This document shows, piece by piece, positions 10,085 through 20,235 of a DNA stretch of 64,000 nt. This DNA is from Alentia gelatinosa. Lineage: Eukaryota > Annelida > Polychaeta > Phyllodocida > Polynoidae. Within the stretch, counting starts at the first letter, position 1. Each line of letters starts with the position of its first letter. A model generated the notes under the pieces. It saw nothing but the letters and a program-made list of their open reading frames with translations, did not search any database and had not been told where the DNA came from. Location: NCBI GenBank assembly GCA_950022655.1, contig OX465592.1, positions 2,132,623 to 2,196,622 on the forward strand. Direction: 5' to 3'. Position numbers and translations under genes: made by a program.

Positions 10085-10345
10085 TTTTTTTTTTTTTAAA
10101 GCAATTTTTATTAAGAGAATATTGTGTGTACATAATCACAGAATTCGGCTATACGGCCGTTCTTCCACTTTGGGCCTCGCCCCCTACTCCTATTCTGTAT
10201 TCTACTATTCTTATGGCGGGTGTTAAGCCGAATGGGCAGTGGGTACCATTTTTGTGCAAGTCTTTGGCCGGCCGGGGTTCGAACCCGCGACCTCCCACGC
10301 TTGAGGCGAACACCCCTACCACTTAGCCACCAAACTTGGTTATTG
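10085..10345 (-). mobile_element. tRNA-derived SINE (minus strand)
   Basis: Read on the minus strand, a tRNA-like head has box A TGGCTAAGTGG (10319-10329) and box B GGGTTCGAACCCC (about 10274-10286) at normal spacing. A body of about 180 nt follows and ends in a poly-A run (T-run at 10085-10097). Just before the poly-A there is an AATAAAAATTGCTTTA segment resembling the 3' end of the LINE at 36326. SINEs often borrow a LINE 3' tail for mobilisation, which is established; the link here is inferred. Confidence 0.85.
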
Positions 10346-10879
10346 TAGTTATTACCCACCTCCACGATTCATGCAGTTTTCTAAGAAGTATACAAAGAAT
10401 TATACAAAGAAGTCGCCAACAAGTGTGAAGTAGCCATAGTTTTAGATTATGCCATATGGTTGGCAGCTCTGTCCAAAATGTCGGTAATTCGGTGTAAACC
10501 TACAAACTTCATATAATTCCAAATTTACCCAATTACTATGTGAACAGAACGTTAATTTGTTTCCATCAATATCAATTTTCGATTCAATCATTCATTATTA
10601 TGAAAAATGAATATCAATGTAACTTCAGATGGACAATAATATGGTCTCAGACTTCCAAACTGAAATTGGCATAGGGACTTTTTTCTGACATGCCATAATC
10701 TCCAGTAAGCGAATTTCAGACATTCTATACATTTCCAATGGAAACTCTGTAGTAGGTGGGTAATAAATACCTATGCTGGTAAGTCACACAGATACCACCA
10801 ACCTCTGATACGTTTATAGGTATTATTGTCATACCGCACAGTATGCTGGTATGGAGATGAATACATGTATACTCTGAAT
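10346..10879. other. Unassigned stretch
   Basis: AT-rich sequence without a recognisable gene or repeat. Confidence 0.3.
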
Positions 10880-11024
10880 TAGACTTGCTCCAGTCCCTGC
10901 ATCCTCCTCGGTGGGATACTGATTCATGGGCCAGTCAGAGAAGGATACATACTATAATGAACTTTATTCTGATTTTGATTAATCGTTTAATGAATGTTCA
11001 CAATCAAAGACTTGAGCAAGTCTA
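10880..11024 (+). mobile_element. Short hairpin-ended element, TAGACT family
   Basis: It begins TAGACTTGCTCCAGTCCCTG, a small hairpin, and ends in the 16-bp hairpin AGACTTGAGCAAGTCT (11008-11023) followed by A. It contains part of the 46-bp core and the GATTCATGGGCCAGTCAGAG segment shared with 38924-39048, 53684-53836 and 60715-60800. It is non-coding. Hairpin ends plus tandem cores resemble non-autonomous Helentron-type elements (HINEs), but no Rep/helicase is present to confirm this. Confidence 0.7.
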
Positions 11025-11821
11025 ACTCTGAATATGCAATCAATGCTAGTGAGTTTAGTAGTGTATGGAACGATTGATAACATGAAATATCGCCGTAAAA
11101 AATAAACAGAAAATTATAGTAAAATATCAATAGAACATATATTAGGAAAATGAAACCATTAGATGAATTATACATTTTTGTAAGAAAGTAAACATACATC
11201 CTTAGAGTCACTTCTGCCATACCAACACACTCTGGATAGTGGCTTAATGTCATTAGTTTTTCCGTTAATATATCAATATTTCTTTAAATTTGGAGTTATA
11301 TAACAAAAGTAAAACGTTTTGACCTTGTTGGGACTTCTTTTGATAAAACACCAAACTCGCTCTACCATCTCGTTTATTATTTTTTATCAAAAGAAACACA
11401 GCACAAGATGACGTTTCAACAAGATCAGTATGTTCTACTATATTACCGACCAATAGTAAACCACACACACACATTTCCACATCTATTTTATAGCAGTTAA
11501 TTGCACCATTATTCCCACACAGTCACGTGATATTTTATGGGTGTGGTCCTATCCTCTGTATGGGTCGAGCTTTCTAAAGGTATGCCTTATCTTCATCGTC
11601 CCTCACCCTCTCCCAGTGGGTATGGATAAAAAAAATACAGTTACAATAAATGGGACATTTACTAGCCTTTAAATCACAGTTATCCTTTATTGCTGTTGAC
11701 ACTACTGACAAAAAGAGAGCTATATCGACTGAACAGTAAACAGGATTTCCAATGGCTGAGTCGCTTGTCTCACACAGACAACGTGGTAACCTGGATGCAC
11801 TTAAAGGGCAATGGGCCGTAG
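11025..11821. other. Unassigned AT-rich stretch
   Basis: No gene is seen. The last 250 bases include a poly-A run at 11629-11635. Confidence 0.3.
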
Positions 11822-12110
11822 ATTAAAGAAGAAACCAACAAGTTTTGGTCAAAGTCGTTATTCTCGAGTGATATGAACCAGGCGACAACTGAGAGAATAT
11901 CATATAGCGTTCCAACGAGTTGAAGAAGAACGACTTTGAGCAAAACGAGTTGCTTTCTGTATTTATCCCACCCCTGTATATACTAATAGAATGGATGTTG
12001 CACAGGATATAGGCAATGGAGAACAGACTGCAATACTCATAGGGGTATGGAGAATGAGTCCCCAATGTTAAGCCTATGGAACAAAAATACCAAGGGTGAG
12101 ATAAATACCC
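11822..12110. repeat. Foldback repeat, CAAAACGAGTTGC family
   Basis: Its palindromic part has arms TTTTGGTCAAAGTCGTT and GACTTTGAGCAAAACGAG around a centre near 11870-11920. The right edge carries the GTTAAGCCTATGGA..GGGTGAGATAAAT text typical of these elements. An inverted relative spans about 29695-29990. Confidence 0.65.
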
Positions 12111-12362
12111 GGAGCATATGAATGTGTAGTATACTCCAGGGGCATACCGAAAAATAGTGCGTACGGAAAAATAGTGCATAACTAAAACGAACTGATATCG
12201 GATTTGCCACTTATCCGGAAAAAGTGGATAATACTACAATATAGACTGTTTTCAGATAAAAGCGGTTGTATACTCTCTACGCAATATCCTCGCATACGCT
12301 CGGATATCACTACGCGTCAACTCCTCGGAGCATACGGCCGCTTGTATGTGAAACCAGCCAAA
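12111..12362. repeat. Composite TTATCCAC element plus TACGCGTCAAC palindrome
   Basis: The part at 12111-12240 has GTGCGTACGGAAAAA and AAGTGGATAATA. The part at 12245-12358 is a palindrome with arms TTTCAGATAAAAGCGG and CCGCTTGTATGTGAAA and the inner word CACTACGCGTCAACTCC. The same two-part layout recurs at 52404-53245 and 58325-58596. Confidence 0.7.
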
Positions 12363-13251
12363 TATATTATGTATGCATCACCTTGTAGGATCTACTGAGC
12401 TTCCTTTCCTTAGTTCTACTGAATCCCTTCTTTTCTTTGGCTTTCAACAAAATTTCTCTAATAGTGGAAATAAAATAGAATGCAGATAAACTAAAGATAA
12501 ATAGTCGACATATACGTGAAGAATCGTACACACGACAAGATAAAAGGTAAGGATTTTATCACCTGATCGTGACAATGCATACTGAGGTATGCACGTAGAA
12601 GTTTGTGAGCACCTAACACATTCTCCATATCGCTCAGGCTTACTTGTACACAACCAGCGGTACAGAATCTCTGCTAGGAGAGCACACGTGAGGTCACATT
12701 AACCTGTCACCGGAAATTGACGAATAAAGATGGCCGACTGTCAGTGGCGACAATAGTCGATCATTTTTCTCCGGGGCAGGTGCTTCGCGTTGGGCTTGTT
12801 GTTGGTGAATGCCTGTCGTCCGTTGGCGACTGATTCTCACGGGAAGCAGAGGGTAGAGCACTCGATTCTTACCACTCACCTTGTGAGGAAACATAATGAG
12901 TGCGGTTTTGACAAAGATCGAGGAAGGGTGCGCCTCTCGTACCGGTCCAATGAACAAGAACGTTATCTGTTTACTTTTGAAGGCATGCTCGTGAATTCAT
13001 CCGAATTTCCGTGTCTGAAATCTGGTGGCAGTTTGATGTATTGGAGGACTGTCATACGTTAGATAAACATGGATTGCCCTTTTAAAGGAGAGCGAGAAGG
13101 ATGGAGACTTAAAATATCCTTTCAGGCTGTTTGATAGAACTGTCATTGTCCTGACCTCGATTCTGATAAATCTCCACTTGGACGGATATATCAATAGGTG
13201 TCCTTTCTGATGTTTGTAGCCTAACTAGAGGGAAACTATGTTCCGGTGAGC
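12363..13251. other. Possible unique segment with promoter-like and splice-like signals
   Basis: It is not obviously repetitive. At 12709-12735 CACCGGAAAT (ETS-like) precedes AAAGATGGCCGAC (YY1-like), a pairing common at TATA-less animal promoters, but the ATG frame closes after eight codons. On the minus strand a good donor, CAAG|GTGAGT, lies at about 12871-12880. No protein family is recognised in either direction, so no gene is called. Confidence 0.25.
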
Positions 13252-13332
13252 AAAAGTTCAAAGTAACCAGGTAAGGCTTGGAAAAATTACTATAATATAA
13301 TTTTTCCAAGCCTTACCTCTTTGACTTTTGAT
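13252..13332. repeat. Long hairpin
   Basis: The inverted arms GGTAAGGCTTGGAAAAATTA and TAATTTTTCCAAGCCTTACC flank an 8-nt loop. Outside them CAAAAGTTCAAAG pairs with CTTTGACTTTTG after small bulges. It is preceded by AACTATGTTCCGGTGAG, which recurs at 57604-57620. Confidence 0.8.
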
Positions 13333-14093
13333 TACCGGGACTTGGTTTCCCGTTTCCTATATACCTTTAAATATCGATAAATATGATTATTTCTTTTCCT
13401 GCCATAGCCCCAGAAAAAATGGCCACCCTTATCGAGGAACTGCAATAGCTAAGTTTTCGTCCCGCTGCTCTTTATGTCACGTGGTCAGGCCGGGAAGAAA
13501 ACGTCAGCCCGGGACGAAAACGTCAGCCTGGGACGAAAACGTCAGCCTTGCTACATAACTGATAATTACTGCACCCCCAGCAGCAGTATGTAACTATAGA
13601 GGTTTCGGAAATGGGTATATAGGAATATCCACTATATCACCAATGTATTCGCTTGAATATATATCTTTAGAGTTTCTGACAATCATATGTGAATTATGCA
13701 TTTATTTGCCATTAAATAATGAGAATTAAAAAAAAAATTAAATAGAAAACAATCAACATAAATCTGTCTTGTTTGGGATTTGAACCCAGAACCCTCTGAT
13801 TACCACTGATTCTAACCAGAGATGGCAGTCTTCCTCTTTTCCAAGGAAATAGTTGTTTTAATTTTCAGTTTATAAAATTATATTTTCTAGTATAAAACAA
13901 AGAGAGAATAAATTAGGCCTCATTCACACCAATAAACAGTGGTTCAAACATCCTCACACACCCCAGCCCTATTCCATTCATTTCCATGACCAATTACAAT
14001 GTTTTCCATCTTTTCTAAGTCTCTCCGAGGCAGTAAATTGCACATGAAAAATATTTCCTATTTTTATCATGGCTTGCGTAAATACACAATATT
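13333..14093. other. Unassigned stretch with a small tandem repeat
   Basis: A 20-bp unit (GGGACGAAAACGTCAGCC) is repeated about three times at 13493-13552. A weak tRNA-box-B-like word on the minus strand (GGGTTCAAATCCC, about 13775-13788) may be an old SINE. Otherwise there is AT-rich sequence with no gene. Confidence 0.35.
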
Positions 14094-14218
14094 GACTGGT
14101 TTCAGATACAAGCGGCCGTATGCTCCGAGGAGTTGACGCGTAGTAATATCCGAGCGTATGCGAGGATATTGCGGAGAGTCAACTCCGAGGAGCATACAGC
14201 CGCTTTTATCTGAAACTA
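14094..14218. repeat. Palindromic MITE, TACGCGTCAAC family
   Basis: The cleanest palindrome of the family. GACTGGTTTCAGATACAAG and the inverted right end CTTTTATCTGAAACTAG enclose CCGTATGCTCCGAGGAGTTG and its inverse. CpG words are dense. Confidence 0.85.
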
Positions 14219-14664
14219 GCGACTTCGTCGAGTCCGAGTACGAAAAATATAGAAAAAAGGAAATAAGGGACTACCGGTAGCAGGGTGAGGCCCTGCCGAC
14301 TGCTCCACAAAGACAGGTGCAATAATTGAGCCAAATACTTAAGCTGTTGGTTGGTGGGGGGAATCAGCGGAGTTTTGAAAGGGCTACCAGCGAAAGTTGT
14401 GATCTCATTGGTTTCTCACGAGAAAAATAGATCAGAAAACTACAATACTAAACTTTGATTTTGGCATGGTGTGAAATGAATCATTAGAGAAGAAGTTTGT
14501 CTGAGTATAGAAATACAAAAAAGAAGACCAGGTTCGAGTTTTTCACTGTACGAGAATCTCACTCTCGTGGGCCCTCATTCTCCATGCCCAGGTTTGGTTC
14601 ACTATGTCTCTATGTATTGGAGCAACTTCAAGCGGATTCGACGAATTCTACCGTTTTAAATATA
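14219..14664. other. Unassigned stretch
   Basis: No confident gene. A frame of about 50 codons at 14497-14660 matches nothing I recognise. Confidence 0.25.
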
Positions 14665-14852
14665 GTAGGTAACCAGTCTATATTGTATTTATTATCCACT
14701 TTTTCTGGACAAGTGGCATGTCGATATCAGTTTATTTGGGTATTGCACTATTTTCCCGTACGCACTTTTTTTCCGTATGCGACACCCGGAGCATACAACA
14801 TACACACTCCCTAGGTGTTTTCTATGGACACTTTGTATTAGGTGGATAATAA
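14665..14852 (+). repeat. TTATCCAC element, unexpanded copy
   Basis: It runs from ATTGTATTTATTATCCAC to GGTGGATAATAAA, so its ends are inverted. It contains CACACTCCCTAGGTG and TTTTCTATGGACACTTTG, the segment expanded into a 73-bp array at 52660-53245. Confidence 0.75.
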
Positions 14853-15075
14853 AGCCGGAGACACACCAAGTGAGAAACGCAGCGACTTCTATAATCGCCA
14901 ACACAAAATGGCCTATATATGAGCTATTATTTCATATTTCACCTGATTATTGCTTCCAAGATGCTAAATTTTAGGCAGGAGATATTCCTATGAAATAATA
15001 TCTCACAAATATACATGCCAATTTGTGTTGGCGATTCCAGAGGTCGCCGCCTTCACTCGCTTGGTGTGTTCTCGG
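14853..15075. repeat. Palindromic MITE, ACACACCAAGCGAG family
   Basis: The left arm (GCCGGAGACACACCAAG..AATCGCCAACACAAAATGG) is mirrored by the right arm (AATTTGTGTTGGCGATT..TCGCTTGGTGTGTTC). Arms of about 95 bp meet near 14965. Other copies: 35902-36118, 43001-43190 (decayed), 49531-49738, 53545-53945 (interrupted) and 59129-59341. Confidence 0.9.
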
Positions 15076-15244
15076 TATCTGTCCTTCCGAAGAATTGAGG
15101 TTAGGTGGAAGACAAAACAAACTGGACAATACTTATTTAACGTGATCACTCTCCCATCAGAGTCATGGTCCTCCCAGAAACTCTCCTAGCACTGTCCTTG
15201 TCCTTCTCACTGTCCCCAGTTATCAAACAGCCCCCTGGAGGGTA

Positions 15245-15780
15245 TTTAGAAGGAAACCCACAAGATGAAAATAACTTGGTCCGTAGAGTAATTCACGAAG
15301 CGAAGCTGAGTGAATTACTCTGTGGTCAAACGAGGTGGAGTGCAGACCAAATTATTTCTATTGAGTGGGTTTCTGATTTTATCTCACCCTATAACATTGT
15401 TTATTGATGAAATGAATCACCAAATTAGCCATTGAATATTGGTTACACGAACCTCATGGCCGTGGAGTACGAGTTCCTAATGTTAAGCCTATGGAGAAAA
15501 ATACCCTGGTATTGTTTTTACCCACAGACTTAACACTGGGAACTCGTACTCAATGCCCATGGAGTATTTAGAAACAGTACTCAATGGGGGATTATGTCAC
15601 AAATGTCAATATGAGGGTCGAGATAAATTCAGAAACCTATTCAAGTTTACAGTCAGAGCTCAATCCCATCTCATTCGAAACATGAAGTAATTCACGCAGC
15701 TTCACCTTGTGAATCTTTACGCTATTCAAACGAGATGGGATGCTAGCTCTGACCGTAATTTCTCATAGGTTTCCCTTATA
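15245..15780. repeat. Two adjacent foldback elements with hairpin cores
   Basis: The first (about 15245-15390) has the centre CACGAAGCGAAGCTGAGTGA with mirrored GAGTAATT/AATTACTC. The second (15640-15775) has arms GAAACCTATTCAAG..CCATCTC and GAGATGGGATG..CATAGGTTTC around CACGCAGCTTCACCTTGTGA. TTTATCTCACC and GGGTCGAGATAAAT edge words lie between them. The second family recurs at 49735-49870, 50325-50460 and 54665-54832. Confidence 0.75.
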
Positions 15781-15865
15781 GTAGTATATTTTGTGAAGGC
15801 CTACATTAAGGCAGCCACTAAAAGCTATTGCGTGTACAAGTGTTTGTTTTGGACATAAACTATAT

Positions 15866-16144
15866 GGCCAGGCGTCCACCTACCACAATATGGCTCCGAT
15901 ATGGTCTACATGCACCTCCCGATAAATAATCAAAATCGTGTCAGAAGGTCATCTAATATCGGGGCAGTTGACCACGTTTCTGTGATTAGGCACCGAAAAA
16001 AACATTAGGATGCGTTGTGGATTGCCATGTCTAGATAGATGTCTACGATTTTGTACCTTCCCAATATGTCTCCGATATTTGCTTTCTGTATCGGTGCCAT
16101 ATCGGTAGGTCTAAATTTCTATCGTAGTAGGTGGACGCCAGGCC
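15866..16144. mobile_element. TIR element, diverged GGCGTCCACC family
   Basis: The ends GGCCAGGCGTCCACCTAC and the inverted GTAGGTGGACGCCAGGCC define 279 bp. The interior has CCGATAT words where the main family has CGACAAGG, so it is a sister subfamily. Confidence 0.75.
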
Positions 16145-16191
16145 TTCATATTATTTCATGTATACAGATATAGAGTAATAAAATTGATAAA

Positions 16192-16371
16192 CAGTAGAAC
16201 CCTGCATAAGCGGACACCCTCCGTTTCGGGCCAAAGTGTCCGCTTACGCTGTATAACGCTTACACAGGGTTATGATAAACATCTAATAGAGGGAACCGTT
16301 CCGACCAAACGTGTCCGTTAACGCGGGGTTACCGCTTACGCTGGGTGCCCGTTAGGCAGGTTGAGAAACCC
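16192..16371. mobile_element. Decayed pogo/Tigger-like MITE
   Basis: It begins CAGTAGAACCCTGCATAAG and shares GTGTCCGCTTACGC and GGAACCGTTCCGACCAAA with the intact copy at 16491-16668. Its right terminus is degenerate (GGCAGGTTGAGAAACC). Confidence 0.7.
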
Positions 16372-16412
16372 CCATTGCACAGGTGCATCTGACTTTAACA
16401 AACAATCAGCAA

Positions 16413-16692
16413 GATATATATATATATATATATATATATGAATAATTATATTTCCATTTCTAGCATCGAATTCCTATAATTATTCATATACAGTAGAACC
16501 CCGCGTAAGCGGACACCCTCCGTTCCGAGCCAAAGTGTCCGCTTTCGCGGGGTGTCCGCTTACACGGGGTTGAATAAACATCCAATTTAGGGAACCGTTC
16601 CGACCAAAGGTGTCCGTTGACACGGGGTGTCCGCTTACGCGGGGTGTCCGTTAGGCGGGGTTCTACTGTATATATATATATATATATAATTA

Positions 16693-16762
<70 letters not shown>

Positions 16763-16798
16763 TAATTATAGGAATTCGATGCCAGAAATGGAAATATC
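16413..16798. repeat. (TA)n tracts and AT-rich inverted repeat
   Basis: The arms GAATAATTATATTTCC..GAATTC (16440-16488) and GAATAATTATAGGAATTCG..GGAAATAT (16759-16798) are inverted relative to each other, with long (TA)n runs at 16413-16439 and 16670-16758. The pogo-like MITE lies between the arms. Confidence 0.8.
16491..16668. mobile_element. pogo/Tigger-like MITE with TA target site
   Basis: The ends CAGTAGAACCCCGCG and CGGGGTTCTACTG are inverted and the element is flanked by TA on both sides (16489-16490, 16669-16670), giving 178 bp exactly. CAGT-GAAC-type termini with TA duplications are typical of pogo/Tigger members of the Tc1/mariner superfamily. No transposase is present. It has inserted between two halves of an AT-rich inverted repeat. 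Confidence 0.85.
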
Positions 16799-17177
16799 AG
16801 AAATCTATACACATACATTCCAATTCATATTCAGTATCTCCAGTTAGAAATCAGAAGCGGTTGTTCATCAGGGGACAGGCGGCCGTGGTGCTGCGAGCCA
16901 GTCAGAGGCGGATCCTGTAGGTACCCGGGCGATAATAGGGAGTAAAGTAACGTCTGGAAGTCACATTGTCATAGGTTACATTCCCCATCTGTGTCCAAAC
17001 GTATCCCAGACGCACGACAACCGAGTAAAGGTCACCCGAAGGTTCTATTTCTGCGAGTTGATTACAGCGGTCGCGCACCTCCCTCCCTCCTCGCTCGCCA
17101 CCCATCCCCAACCGACAAACATGTTATGACGACGATTTGTGTATTTTGAGAGGTTTCGGATTTCGTTGAATTAGAGG
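16799..17177. other. Unassigned stretch
   Basis: No gene is recognised. Confidence 0.3.
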
Positions 17178-17189
17178 TAGACTGGCTCT

Positions 17190-17825
17190 AGTCCCTGCAT
17201 CCTATGGCTACCCTCCTCACTGGGATACTGACTCCAGTCCCTGCATCCTATGGCTACCCTCCTCACTGGGATACTGGCTCCAGTCCCTGCATCCTATGGC
17301 TACCCTCCTCACTGGGATACTGACTCCAGTCCCTGCATCCTATGGCTACCCTCCTCACTGGGATACTGGCTCCAGTTCCTGCATCCTATGGCTACCCTCC
17401 TCACTGGGATACTGGCTCCAGTCCCTGCATCCTAGGGCTACCCTCCTCACTGGGATACTGGCTCCAGTCCCTGCATCCTATGGCTACCCTCCTCACTGGG
17501 ATACTGACTCCAGTCCCTGCATACTATGGCTACGCTTCTCGCTGGGATACTGGCTCCAGTCCCTGCATCCTATGGCTACCCTCCTCACTGGGATACTGAC
17601 TCCAGTCCCTGCATCCTATGGCTACCCTCCTCACTGGGATACTGGCTCCAGTCCCTGCATCCTAGGGCTACCCTCCTCACTGGGATACTGGCTCCAGTCC
17701 CTGCATCCTATGGCTACCCTCCTCACTGGGATACTGACTCCAGTCCCTGCATACTATGGCTACGCTTCTCGCTGGGATACTGGCTCCAGTCCCTTCATCC
17801 TATGGCTACCCTCCTTGCTGGGATA
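17190..17825 (+). repeat. 46-bp minisatellite array (about 14 units)
   Basis: The unit runs GGCTCCAGTCCCTGCATCC..CACTGGGATACT, 46 bp, with few variants. The unit lacks stops, and since 46 is not a multiple of three, successive units rotate through the frames. This produces spurious overlapping repeat proteins. Confidence 0.97.
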
Positions 17826-18054
17826 CAGGGACCAGTAATGGTGCTGGATTTCTGGCGCTATTTAGCACCAGTATTCCCAACGCTCTCCATACAGATATCC
17901 TAGCTACTAGTCAGGATATCTGCTGGGAGATACCCTATCACTGGTCTGCTGGGGTGCACAGAAATTGCCAATCTGTTGACCCTCTTGGTCGCCTCGCCTC
18001 CTTGTGGTGCAGACCGGATATGCTTGCACGCAAGCATAACTAAAGCGACAGGGG

Positions 18055-18357
18055 TGGGTGGGGAGTTAGCTCAGTGGTAAAGAGCATGGGACTTTGTTGA
18101 TTCGGGTCTCACTGCAGCCACTTTTCTCTTTCACCCCCCAGCAGTGGTAGATTTACTGCTATATCAAAGGCCAATTCTTCTCATACCATGTCTATGTGGT
18201 GTGGGAAGTAAAAGAATTCTCACCTTGGTAAATGTGTAGGGTGGGATTTCTTCCTACATTTATCTCATAGATTCGGTCAAATCCAAAGTAACTCTAATTG
18301 ATCAAATTGGATGTTAAACTACGCAAACAAACAAACAAACAAACAAACAAACAAACC
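18055..18357 (+). mobile_element. tRNA-derived SINE with (AAAC)n tail
   Basis: Box A-like TTAGCTCAGTGG (18066-18077) and box B-like GATTCGGGTCTC (18099-18110) are followed by a body of about 210 nt ending GGATGTTAAACTACG and an (AAAC)n tail at 18323-18356. Similar tails occur in molluscan SINEs as I recall them. It is inserted inside the TAGACT-family element. Confidence 0.85.
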
Positions 18358-18473
18358 CCATCACTTTGATCTCAATCGGGTCACAGTCAGGAGCAGGCGA
18401 AATCTATTGCTATGACAACACAGGCGGCCAGAGAACTGGAAGAACGGAGGTGAGAGGGATATGAGGAGGTTAC

Positions 18474-18529
18474 TTTCAATAAAAATATTCCACTCGCTCT
18501 GCGAGCTCATGGAATATTTTCATTGAAAG
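18474..18529. repeat. Short hairpin with TCGCTCTGCGAG centre
   Basis: TTCAATAAAAATATTCCA and TGGAATATTTTCATTGAA pair around CTCGCTCTGCGAG. It has the same style as the other core hairpins. Confidence 0.75.
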
Positions 18530-18623
18530 AAACGCGGTATGCGAGTACGTACAAGTAAGGTATATACATTTTATCTTATTATTCATTCTGATTCATTCAC
18601 AATCAAAGACTTGAGCAAGTCTA

Positions 18624-18889
18624 AACAGAGGTTGAGAGGGGTGAAGAGGACGGTCCAATAGGCACAGCATGTGAAAGCTATCTGTCATATTTAATTGATG
18701 GCTAGATAAGAATACATTCAGTTTCTGCCAAACATATCTCAACGCCTACTTAGACACGGTCCACGAGTATTGCAACGTGGATCGGCTTTGAAAGAAATTA
18801 TTGGCAATAATGTTTACTGTGGCTTTAATTCTAACAGCGGGTAAAATAGGAAAAATGAATTAATCCGAGACTATTCTCACTATATATAT
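18624..18889. other. Unassigned stretch
   Basis: No gene is seen. Confidence 0.3.
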
Positions 18890-19080
18890 ATATGTATATG
18901 ATATAAATATATGATATATATATTATATATATATTTATATAATATATATGCATACGTATATATTTATATAATATATATGCATACATATATATGCATATAT
19001 ATATTATATATATATTTATATAATATATATATATTTATATAATACATATATATATATATTCATATAATATATATGATAAA
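18890..19080. repeat. Compound AT microsatellite
   Basis: TATATATTTATATAAT and ATATATGCATAC words alternate over about 190 bp. It lies just beyond the 3' end of the decayed retroelement. Confidence 0.9.
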
Positions 19081-19181
19081 GACGTAGGCATGCAATAAGA
19101 AGATGAGGCAGTACTGGCGGAATAATATGATGTTTCTATAACAGTGTAAATAGTTAACAGTTACAACCGCCAAACAACGAA

Positions 19182-19957
19182 TTACGAAAAAATGTCCTCT
19201 GAGAAAAGTCTGTCAGAGTTAACCTTGTCTTCCAGCGGTTTTGACAAATAAAGAAAAACTGAGTCCGATGACCAATCTCCCCTGAGTCGAATATGATCTA
19301 TTGGGATTCCAATTAGCGACAGAACAGTTGCTCCTCCTGAGGGAGTGTGAAGTATAGGGAGGCAACCCCAGTTTTTCCGACAAGTCTTTGAGTTTCTTGG
19401 AGAACCATGAATAAGTAACAGTCTTGGTGCCCATGATGAGGACAAGAGATGTTGATCCGGTCGGACTGAACCAAGAATTGACACAAGTAATGATAAATAA
19501 AAATGAACACAAAATCGTGTGTCTAGTATTTTTGAGAGAGGTATTTCAAGAACTCTCTCAGAAAATTGAATAGTCTTTGTTCTGGTTAACTTGAGTAATA
19601 CCCCCAAGTGTGAAGAGAAACGTCTCCCCACTGGAGGGCTGACCCATGGTCAAAAAGATTTGCCTTCCTGAGGAGACCTCTGAAACCCCAAAGGAGGGCT
19701 AACCAGAAAAACAACTCATACACATTTGTGAAATCCAATGACAAATATATAGTTTTTAGGTCTTGAACTGTCATTGGAGGGGCTTGGTAAGTGACCTCAC
19801 CCAAAGACCTTCGAATACCTCTCAATGTAGAAACAATTTGGAAATTCTCTTGAGATACATGGGACAAGTTGTTGACTTTATGGAGAACCCATAAAGCAGA
19901 TAAATAATTTGGAATGGATGAGAAAGAAAAACTCTCAGCCATGTATGATAAAATCAT
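19182..19957 (-). pseudogene. Decayed tyrosine recombinase of a DIRS-order retroelement
   Basis: On the minus strand the frame covering 19957-19586 matches the middle of the intact recombinase at 47945-48865: SIPNYLSALWVLHKVN, then RGIRRSLGEVTYQ and ALLWGFRGLLRKANL, which contains the first catalytic Arg. The C-terminal half shifts between frames. One frame has TSHSLRRS (the H-x-x-R box) and another has RGDWSSDSVFLYLS (the W..Y box). At least two frameshifts therefore break it. The N-terminal part is separated by an inserted repeat at about 19980-20235. The protein similarity to the intact element is clear but moderate, so this is a different lineage of YR retrotransposon and not a recent copy. 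Just downstream, TTTGGCGGTTGTAACTG resembles the start of the B repeat of the intact element. Confidence 0.85.
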
Positions 19958-19979
19958 CGTTTGTTGTATTTATGATCCA

Positions 19980-20235
19980 TCTTTTTGAATAAATTAAAAC
20001 CAGTATTTGTGATATTAAATGGTATAACAATAGGGACTATTTCTTTGCTCTATAGCAAAAGGGACTATTTTTCCCGTATACCATGGTTTTGAGGCCGTAT
20101 ACCACAGGTTTGAATCCGTATACCACAGTTATGGTATCTGACAGTTTTTATACAATGGGTCGTGGTTTACTGAGTCCCCATACATTTTCGATGGGGACTT
20201 TGTATACGATTGATAATAAAAACATACAGTCTCTA
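19980..20235 (-). repeat. GTATACGG-rich repeat inserted in the decayed recombinase
   Basis: It is an inverted copy of 9497-9772, beginning on plus at about CGTTTGTTGTATTTATGATC and ending CGATTGATAATAAAA. It separates the recombinase N-terminus (up to TVCF) from SYMAES, positions that are adjacent in the intact protein, so the insertion post-dates the gene. Confidence 0.8.

Larger units (their letters stand above)
17178..18623 (+). mobile_element. Hairpin-ended element, TAGACT family, with array and SINE inside
   Basis: The left end is TAGACTGGCTCTAGTCCCTG and the right end is AGACTTGAGCAAGTCT (18607-18622). The order is a 46-bp array (to 17825), a unique segment with GCTGGATTTCTGGCGC and GGATATCTGCTGGGAG, a nested SINE (18055-18357), TTTGATCTCAATCGGG..TTGCTATGACAACAC, a small hairpin and the right end. 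The same post-array segments occur inverted at 60820-61040, which supports their being one element. No transposase gene is visible. Confidence 0.6.

Noticed and set aside
9390..10226. 278-codon plus-strand frame
   Set aside because: It runs through a dispersed repeat, two palindromic MITEs and the tail of a minus-strand SINE. No domain is recognised.
12694..13062. Coding exons on either strand (about 87-90 codon frames)
   Set aside because: The frames overlap on opposite strands and resemble no known family. Only isolated promoter-like and donor-like words support them.
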